55,821 bases of DNA, from the NCBI RefSeq assembly GCF_018588885.1, contig NZ_JAFFIW010000039.1:1-55821 (forward strand). Direction: 5' to 3'. The notes beneath the pieces are model-generated. The model did not search any database. It saw only the letters and a program-made list of their open reading frames with translations, and was not told where the DNA came from. Positions 50,279 through 55,821 of the stretch are shown one piece after another (positions within the stretch are counted from its first letter, which is position 1; every line of letters starts with the position of its first letter). A program made the translations under genes and the position numbers. Source of the stretch: Mesorhizobium sp. dw_380 (lineage in GTDB: Bacteria; Pseudomonadota; Alphaproteobacteria; Rhizobiales; Rhizobiaceae).

Positions 50279-52671
50279 TAGTCCATGCGGGCAACAGAGC
50301 GGATCCGGCTGCGGCTCTTCGGCATATGATCGTCGAAGCTTTCCAGCGGCTGTTGCTTCTGAAACGCTGCTCCAAGAGCGGCGATCGCCTCCGCTCGTTC
50401 TCGCAAGATCTGCCGTTCGCTTACCGAGAGATCCTTGTAGGATGACGGTTCGTAGCCGGTTGCGATCTCTGCGTATCCAAGCGAGCCCGGTTCGGGTGCT
50501 TCAGCGTAGGCATCGGCGAATTGGCGCAGCATCTCGTCAAGCGCGCGGACTTCGATCAGATAGCGACGCCACTTGTGCTCGTTGAGTTCGAAATCCCGAT
50601 TGATCAGGTCGCCAGCACGTTCGCCGAAGCCGGTAAGCTGGTCGATTCGAGCGGGGGGCATATCCAGGTTGAGGCCGCCCTCCTCCGCCTTGAGGTTCAC
50701 CGTCACGATCCGTTCGCGATAGCCGGCGAGGATCGACTGGAGGGAATCCTGCCAGTCCTTGGCGCTGTCAAAGAGGGCGAGCACGAAGGCGATCAGTCCG
50801 GAAAAGCCTCGCGTTGGCAGGAGTTGCCCCTGTCCTGCCCTTGTCGGAAGGAATACCCGGGTTTCTCCGGTGTTTTCCGGCTTCTCTCGCCGGCGGTCAT
50901 ATTCGCCGAGAGAGATGCCAAAGGTCGGACGCGACGGCAGGAAGCGGTCGAAGAAATGTACCGGAAAATTCGACGAAAGCCCACCGTCGGAGAACATGCA
51001 GCGCACCAACCTGTCCTGTTCGGGGACGCCGACCAGCGTATAGTCCATCCTGTAGAGCGGCACCGCCGAGATCAGCGCCGGGAAGCTGAGGCTCATGCGT
51101 GCGAGGACCACGAGCGGAAGATTATCGATCTTGAACGGATAGAGGTCGCTTGATCCCTCCTTTGGCGTCGTCAGCATCGCGTCGACGACGCGAGCTGGAA
51201 AAAGCGAACGGAACTCCCGCTCGGAAAAGTGATGAAGGTTATTCTCCATCGGCAGCACGTAGGGGCGAAGAGAGGTGATGTCAGTGGTCACCGTTTGCAC
51301 CTTGATCTCGCGGGATTGAAGATCCTTGACCCCAAGCGGTGCGCCGGTGACCGAACGCCCGGCGACCAGATCGATCGTGTCGGCGAGCCACTCGGTCAGG
51401 GCGGGATGCCCGCCCGGCATGTAGGGTTGGGTCATTCCGTTGCAGAGGCCGAAATCGGCCTCCGGGAGCCTGCGGGCGACATCGTGGGCGGCGACAAAAG
51501 CCGCCGTGGCGGCCGGCAGAAGAACGAGCAGGAACAGGAACAGCAAGAAAACGAGCAGCGCCGCTGGCAAGGAATGCCAGGTGAACGGGATCATGATGGC
51601 GACAATGATCGCAGGGATGGCACCCAAAAGCGCTGGCACCGGGTAGCCCTTAAAAAGCGCGAAGACCGTGCCCGCGATGCTTTTCGACATCGCCGCCAGC
51701 ATCAGATTGAAGACTGGACGAAGCTCCGGGCCAGGTTGGAATTTCTCCAGCAGCGTCGCTGACAGCTGCTTTGGGAGCGCCTCGATCTTTTCAAATCCGC
51801 CTTCGGCGCGCCCGTATTCGGCCGCGGCAGTGACGACCGCGGCAATCGCGCCGGCTGACGTGCCGCCGATATTGCGGAAGCGGTACCTGCGCGAAAGTTT
51901 CACGACTGCCTTCGGGTAGACCACCCCGCTGGTGATCCCGCCCTTCATGACTAGGTCGCAACTCTGTTCAGGCGCGCTCATGCCATCTTCCTCAGTTGAT
52001 TTTAAGCGTCTTCGACCAAGCCTTCGCGAGGCTCGAATAGGGTTGGTCCGGCTCCGCATCGCGCGGATTTCGTCGAGGATCTGGTTGACCAGCAGGTCGA
52101 GCCGCGCGCCCATCGTCTTGTTCTTCGGATCGCAGCTGGGAAGCAGCGTCTCCGAGATCTTGCCGATCTCGTCGATCAGCCGGCTGAGGAAATCAAGTTT
52201 GCGCAGGACCCGCGTTCGCTCCTGGACCAATCCGAGCCGGTTCAGGCCATAGACATGGCTCGATGTCAGGCCACGCCTGCAAGGGACGCCGCGGTCGATG
52301 TGAAACACCAAGTGCTCTTCCGGATCGTCCAAGTGGGTGGGCTGCTGGTCAGCGCGAGACTTCCACCAACCATGAGCATGAGGCTTGGCAGCATTTATCC
52401 GCTCGGCACAATATTCCCATTCGCGCTTCGCCGTCGGTGACAGAAACCCATAGCCGCCCGCCGTCATGCCACCGTTCTGCCGCCTCCACTCCGTAAAGAG
52501 GCGGCGCCCGTCGATTTTAGGTTGCGCCTGGTTGCTCGATGTCACGTCCCGTCTTTGGTTCATTTCTCGATTCAATGGGGTGAGGAATTCCTCGCGGTCG
52601 ACCGCACCCATCCGTTGCGCTTTCAGCCTAGCTGCAAAAAGCTCCATTCTAGTCAGCGCTGCAGTTTCCAT
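50275..52671 (-). CDS. Patatin-like phospholipase with long N-terminal extension and membrane segment
   Basis: 798 residues from ATG 52671; a second plausible start is ATG 51981 (AGGAAG upstream), which would yield a 568-residue patatin. The lipase domain has the oxyanion MKGGITSGVVYPKAVV, nucleophile Ser in GGTSAGA (Ser272 of the long form), and the catalytic Asp in FSDGGLSSNFP. A pair of hydrophobic helices (ALLGAIPAIIVAIMIPF and AALLVFLLFLFLLVLLPAATAAFVAA) interrupts the domain. It probably hydrolyses phospholipids at the inner membrane. It neighbours a RelA/SpoT-domain gene and IS remnants, a setting where patatins may act in defence, but no sensor gene is seen. Confidence 0.85.
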   Translation of the reverse strand: METAALTRMELFAARLKAQRMGAVDREEFLTPLNREMNQRRDVTSSNQAQPKIDGRRLFTEWRRQNGGMTAGGYGFLSPTAKREWEYCAERINAAKPHAHGWWKSRADQQPTHLDDPEEHLVFHIDRGVPCRRGLTSSHVYGLNRLGLVQERTRVLRKLDFLSRLIDEIGKISETLLPSCDPKNKTMGARLDLLVNQILDEIRAMRSRTNPIRASRRLGRRRLKSTEEDGMSAPEQSCDLVMKGGITSGVVYPKAVVKLSRRYRFRNIGGTSAGAIAAVVTAAAEYGRAEGGFEKIEALPKQLSATLLEKFQPGPELRPVFNLMLAAMSKSIAGTVFALFKGYPVPALLGAIPAIIVAIMIPFTWHSLPAALLVFLLFLFLLVLLPAATAAFVAAHDVARRLPEADFGLCNGMTQPYMPGGHPALTEWLADTIDLVAGRSVTGAPLGVKDLQSREIKVQTVTTDITSLRPYVLPMENNLHHFSEREFRSLFPARVVDAMLTTPKEGSSDLYPFKIDNLPLVVLARMSLSFPALISAVPLYRMDYTLVGVPEQDRLVRCMFSDGGLSSNFPVHFFDRFLPSRPTFGISLGEYDRRREKPENTGETRVFLPTRAGQGQLLPTRGFSGLIAFVLALFDSAKDWQDSLQSILAGYRERIVTVNLKAEEGGLNLDMPPARIDQLTGFGERAGDLINRDFELNEHKWRRYLIEVRALDEMLRQFADAYAEAPEPGSLGYAEIATGYEPSSYKDLSVSERQILRERAEAIAALGAAFQKQQPLESFDDHMPKSRSRIRSVARMDY

Positions 52672-52715
52672 TCATTTCGACTCTAGGGCCTGTAGGAACG
52701 AATGCTGGTCTATGG

Positions 52716-52937
52716 TCAGGCGGCTTTAGGCTGGACGGTAAAGCTGCCCACCTTCTCGAGGCCGTACCCCCAGAAGCCTACAACCTCCACTTCGACGTCA
52801 TGGCCGAAAATATTGGCGGCGGTCTGTGCGGTCTCGGCGGCTTCCTCTTGGGTGTCGAACCGGTGTTCGAGCCGGCAATTTCCGCACTTCGGTCGCAAGT
52901 TGGTTCGGGTCGATGGTAAGCGAATCTCGGCGACCAA
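52716..52937 (-). CDS. Small hypothetical protein (uncertain)
   Basis: About 73 residues from a TTG without a clear ribosome-binding site. The C-terminal part (RFDTQEEAAETAQTAANIFGHDVEVEVVGFWGYGLEKVGSFTV) has coding-like composition and a CGNC pair precedes it, perhaps a metal-binding knuckle. No family recognised. Confidence 0.35.
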   Translation of the reverse strand: MVAEIRLPSTRTNLRPKCGNCRLEHRFDTQEEAAETAQTAANIFGHDVEVEVVGFWGYGLEKVGSFTVQPKAA

Positions 52938-53225
52938 TTCATGCGTTTAGAACTGCGGGCTTTGCACCAAACATCCGGGGTTTGCGGAGGAGAATGGCGC
53001 CTCATCTATGCCCCGAGCTATGCGAGAACCGACCAAATCATGAGAGTGTAGAGCTTATCCGGGGCGTACCGCAAATCGTTCATAGCATCCCCTTTAAGAA
53101 TTATCCCGACTAGGATTTCGTGGGGGCCGAGATGCCGGAACTCATCGAGATTATCGGCCCCACCCAATTCCCACAGGAACTTCGGGCCGCCAATCGTACT
53201 TCGCGTACCCAAAGGGATATGATCC

Positions 53226-54419
53226 ATGAGATCTGATTCCCTTACGGTAGTCCCGCCAGTCCAGAATAAGGCGGGCTACCTTGACTTCATGGGTTCAATG
53301 ACTGAGTACCCGCGCCTTGCCTACAGCATGAAAGCCGTTCGCAAGGCAGGCGACCAACTGGCAAAACCTATTCAGTTCGGACGAGACATCACTGTCGGGC
53401 AGTACGTGGACGCACTCGAAATCTTCACAATCGCCAATAGCTGGCGCGACTCGCACTTTCTGCCGATGCGGAGCGTTCGGTTCTCGGTCGGTCACCACAT
53501 GAGAGCCCTGCGACTGAAGGGCGACATGGCATCCCGTCCGAAGCGTATGGCATCCATTCGTCGGAAGCTTCGAGAGTCCACCACCAATTTGGACACCATG
53601 AACGACATCGGCGGTTGCCGAGCGATCATGTCCGACATCAAAGGTGTTCGCTCGCTTCTCGCATCGATGCGAGACAAATTCCCCCATGAGATCCATTCTC
53701 GGGAATTTAACTATATCGATGAGCCGAAGCCGGACGGGTATCGAAGCCACCATATTGTTTTCAAGTACCGACCCAGAGATGCCGAAACTGAGGCTTTCGA
53801 GGGACGACGCATCGAATTGCAAGTTCGGACCAGACTTCAGCACTCATGGGCAACTGCAGTTGAGGCTGTCGGGCTATTCCGGGGCCAGGATTTGAAGCAC
53901 GGAAAGGGCGACCAGGATTGGCTACGCCTTTTCCAGCTTATGTCGGCGGAATTCGCGCACGTTGAGCAGTGTCCCGTTCATATCGGTGTTCCGGATCACA
54001 ATGACCGGGTGCGAGAATTGCGGGATATCAACAAGCGTATAGGTGCGACCAGCATACTAGAAGACACCAAGAGTCTTACACTCTACTCAGGGAACTTCAT
54101 ACATCCAACGGAGAAATTTCGATACTATTTGCTCCAATATGGCAAAGATCATAACGTGATCATCGAACCGTTCCGGACGCTTATGTTAGGCGCGCGGAAA
54201 TTAAAAGAGATAGAGCAAAAAATAGAGTTAAGGGGCATTGATGCAAAGGCTGTCTTGGTCGAGGTAGATAAGGTAGAAAAGCTTGTTGAAATGTATCCGA
54301 ATTACTTCGGAGACGTTTCCTTGTTTGTTCGTAATCTGAAATCCATCTGCACGGGAAAGGCGGCTATGGAAGGTGGTAGCTCCGAAGCCCTGCGAAAAGC
54401 CCGATTATGGTTGGCTTAA
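53226..54419 (+). CDS. RelA/SpoT nucleotidyltransferase-domain protein
   Basis: 397 residues from ATG 53226. The (p)ppGpp-synthetase-like domain covers ~85-235: MNDIGGCRAIMSDIKGV, EPKPDGYRSHHIVFKYRP, RIELQVRTRLQHSWATAVEAV. There is no HD hydrolase, TGS or ACT domain, so it is not a housekeeping Rel. Single-domain relatives include toxic small alarmone synthetases that pyrophosphorylate tRNA or make (p)ppApp. GC content and codon use are lower than in the flanking genes. The ~160-residue C-terminal region is unassigned. Substrate and partner are unknown; no antitoxin is evident. Confidence 0.87.
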   Translation: MRSDSLTVVPPVQNKAGYLDFMGSMTEYPRLAYSMKAVRKAGDQLAKPIQFGRDITVGQYVDALEIFTIANSWRDSHFLPMRSVRFSVGHHMRALRLKGDMASRPKRMASIRRKLRESTTNLDTMNDIGGCRAIMSDIKGVRSLLASMRDKFPHEIHSREFNYIDEPKPDGYRSHHIVFKYRPRDAETEAFEGRRIELQVRTRLQHSWATAVEAVGLFRGQDLKHGKGDQDWLRLFQLMSAEFAHVEQCPVHIGVPDHNDRVRELRDINKRIGATSILEDTKSLTLYSGNFIHPTEKFRYYLLQYGKDHNVIIEPFRTLMLGARKLKEIEQKIELRGIDAKAVLVEVDKVEKLVEMYPNYFGDVSLFVRNLKSICTGKAAMEGGSSEALRKARLWLA

Positions 54420-54653
54420 GCGTCGCTTCCGTTTGAAGTAGCCGGACCATTGGCCTTCCTCGGCAGAATTCGCTCTATAGCCCAGTCGAAATCCTTGCCG
54501 CTTTCATCAGCTCTAGCTCCCGAGCGGCTTCCTTGGCTCGGATTGCTGTTTCTGACTGAGCTTCCCTGTCTTTTTTCCGGGCGCTTTCGGGCGATATTTG
54601 GACGGTCGCCAGTCGCCACAGATTGCCTCACCTTGCATTAGTCGTTTGACAGG
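54420..54653. other. Region after the RelA/SpoT gene
   Basis: A 71-residue minus-strand frame (54416-54631) ends in a plausible-looking DFDWAIERILPRKANGP, but its Ser/Arg-rich start does not look coding. No feature called. Confidence 0.4.
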
Positions 54654-54890
54654 TCAGGCGCTGACGACGACACCATCAAGGATGCGACCGGCACGCGCTT
54701 CGTCGTTCACCGCAGGGGCGACGCGCGAATTATAGCGGGAGTCAAATTCGGCGAGGTAGCGGTGCAGATGCTTTTCGGCAGGTGCCGCGCATGCCGCTTG
54801 AAGATGCTTAAATAGCTTTCGATGGTGTTCGAGTGCACCTCGCCGCGGACGTATTCCTGAGCCGAATGTTGACCGACTGGTGATCCGCAA
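54654..54890 (-). pseudogene. IS1595 (ISXO2-like) transposase C-terminal remnant
   Basis: One frame gives EKHLHRYLAEFDSRYNSRV and a second, just upstream, gives GEVHSNTIESYLSIFKRH, the two halves of the usual ISXO2 C-terminus. A frameshift separates them. The remainder of the transposase is missing. Confidence 0.75.
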
Positions 54891-55296
54891 GTGATCGCCC
54901 GGCCACCTTAGAGCTTTCTTTCGTCGGTAAGCTGCGCGCGCTCAATGGGCTCGGGATATTGAAAACTCCTTAAGTGGCCACGGCTTCACCTTCGCTGGTA
55001 CCCCTGGCTTCAATGCGCCACTTCAGTGACGGTTGAAAGAAGTCCCCGCGCCTTCGATCGGCGACGCACGTTGGACGGTTGAAGCTCTTGAGCGCTTGCG
55101 GTGGCACACGCCGTCACCTTCACGTATTTCTGGGCCGGTGGCGGCCGGGCCATCAGCGCGCGTGGTCTACGTCGTCATGCACTCGGCCAAGGACAGACTG
55201 GCTGGCTGTGGCAACCGACGTTTAGCAGGCAATTTCGACGCTTCAGCCATCTGCCAGTGCACCTACTCGAAGAGCGATGACAAGAAGTGGAATACG
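54891..55296. other. Unassigned debris between two IS remnants
   Basis: No gene or clear repeat is recognised in this ~400-bp stretch; probably decayed transposon sequence. Confidence 0.4.
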
Positions 55297-55821
55297 TCAT
55301 CTTGACCAATGTTGACGGGCAGCAGGCGCGAGTTCACCTTCTATCACGTTGGTCATTTCGCCGCGACTCAATATTGGAAATCGCCCGTGCTGACCATCGA
55401 GTGGGCTAATTGCCGTCCGGTCCTTTTGAACTCGGCCACCGTTTCCTTCAGTCGGGTCTGAGAGCGTGGGTGGAGGTCGATCGAGGTGCCCGGCTGCCAG
55501 CGCCGCGAGGTCAAGCCGAAGTAGACGGCGACGTCGCGCGAGCGGCGGAAGGGCGAAGGATCGTCGATCGCCGTCATGAAGGAGAGCGCTGTCACCGGCC
55601 CGACAGGGGATCGCCATGAAGCGGCGGCACCGCTCGCTGTGCGCCACCATTTCGACGAGGAGACCGTACTTCTCTCCACAACGCCGTGCGCAGCCAACAT
55701 GGCGTCGATCAGTTCGGCCGACAGCGGATCGTCCGCCACCGCCGCGTGCACCGCCCGCTCGAAAGCCGCGCGCCCGACCTTGCTCAACCGGACGCTGAAC
55801 GCCTTAAGCAAGTGCCGGATA
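55297..55821 (-). pseudogene. IS110-family transposase remnant (runs off the right edge)
   Basis: The minus-strand frame 55821-55368 gives LLKAFSVRLSKVGRAAFERAVHAAVADDPLSAELIDAMLAA, then VGPVTALSFMTAIDDPSPFRRSRDVAVYFGLTSRRWQPGTS, the Transposase_20 region of IS110 elements. The intervening segment (MVAHSERCRRFMAIP) is in another frame, so at least one frameshift is present. The frame is open at the window edge. Confidence 0.8.

Noticed and set aside
53018..53227. 69-residue minus-strand frame upstream of the RelA/SpoT gene as an antitoxin
   Set aside because: Its start codon overlaps the RelA/SpoT start, no ribosome-binding site is seen, and the composition is not convincing.

Overview
The window looks like a chromosomal or large-replicon segment of an alphaproteobacterial rhizobium, most likely Mesorhizobium or a close relative. 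This is inferred from high-GC coding, short conserved rhizobial hypotheticals, a ribbon-helix-helix protein of the MCKVF type, a YcaO/TfuA pair of the rhizobial trifolitoxin type, and IS21, IS110, IS630 and IS1595 debris. I found no rRNA, tRNA or CRISPR array.

Layout. (1) 1-2597: a large VCBS-repeat protein running off the left edge, then small minus-strand hypotheticals. (2) 2828-11141, plus strand: an AraC regulator, a GGDEF-EAL protein, and a tightly overlapping partner-switching module (GHKL-like protein, STAS-methyltransferase fusion, membrane SpoIIE/PP2C phosphatase, second GHKL kinase, STAS-like protein) that recalls the Pseudomonas Sia system. A truncated LigD-like ligase lacking its catalytic lysine follows at 11379-11996. 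(3) 11997-13091: about 1.1 kb with no firm gene but a MITE-like inverted repeat and a tandem repeat. (4) 13092-24353: a sugar-acid catabolic regulon. It has a CUT2 ABC importer, an SMP-30 lactonase, L-idonate 5-dehydrogenase, gluconate 5-dehydrogenase, gluconokinase, a 2-ketoaldonate-type reductase and a LacI regulator. Three copies of one 16-bp operator (ATGTTATCGATAACAT or a near match) sit before its transcription units.

(5) 25603-38600: a propane/acetone-type soluble diiron monooxygenase operon on the minus strand: hydroxylase, reductase, small hydroxylase subunit, coupling protein, amidohydrolase, DUF59 protein, dedicated GroEL, Zn alcohol dehydrogenase, aquaporin and a DUF1097 membrane protein. 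It starts from a consensus sigma-54 promoter with upstream repeats. A divergent AcoR/MimR-type sigma-54 activator lies just beyond the operon's terminator.

(6) 38734-40865: a compact four-gene cassette of unknown function (two helical proteins, a WD40-like propeller, a 57-residue protein). (7) 41312-48322: the most unusual region. A class III cyclase-AAA-TPR signalling protein is followed within 22 bases by a YcaO enzyme, then TfuA, a gluzincin-type zinc peptidase and an AT-rich 217-residue protein of unknown family. This looks like a peptide/protein backbone-modification system without an obvious small precursor. A sequence of about 135 bp upstream of this operon is repeated at about 91% identity upstream of the VCBS gene 40 kb away. 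(8) 48411-55821: exonuclease III, a patatin-like lipase with a long N-terminal extension, an orphan RelA/SpoT-domain protein and fragments of at least four IS families. This is an eroded accessory junction.
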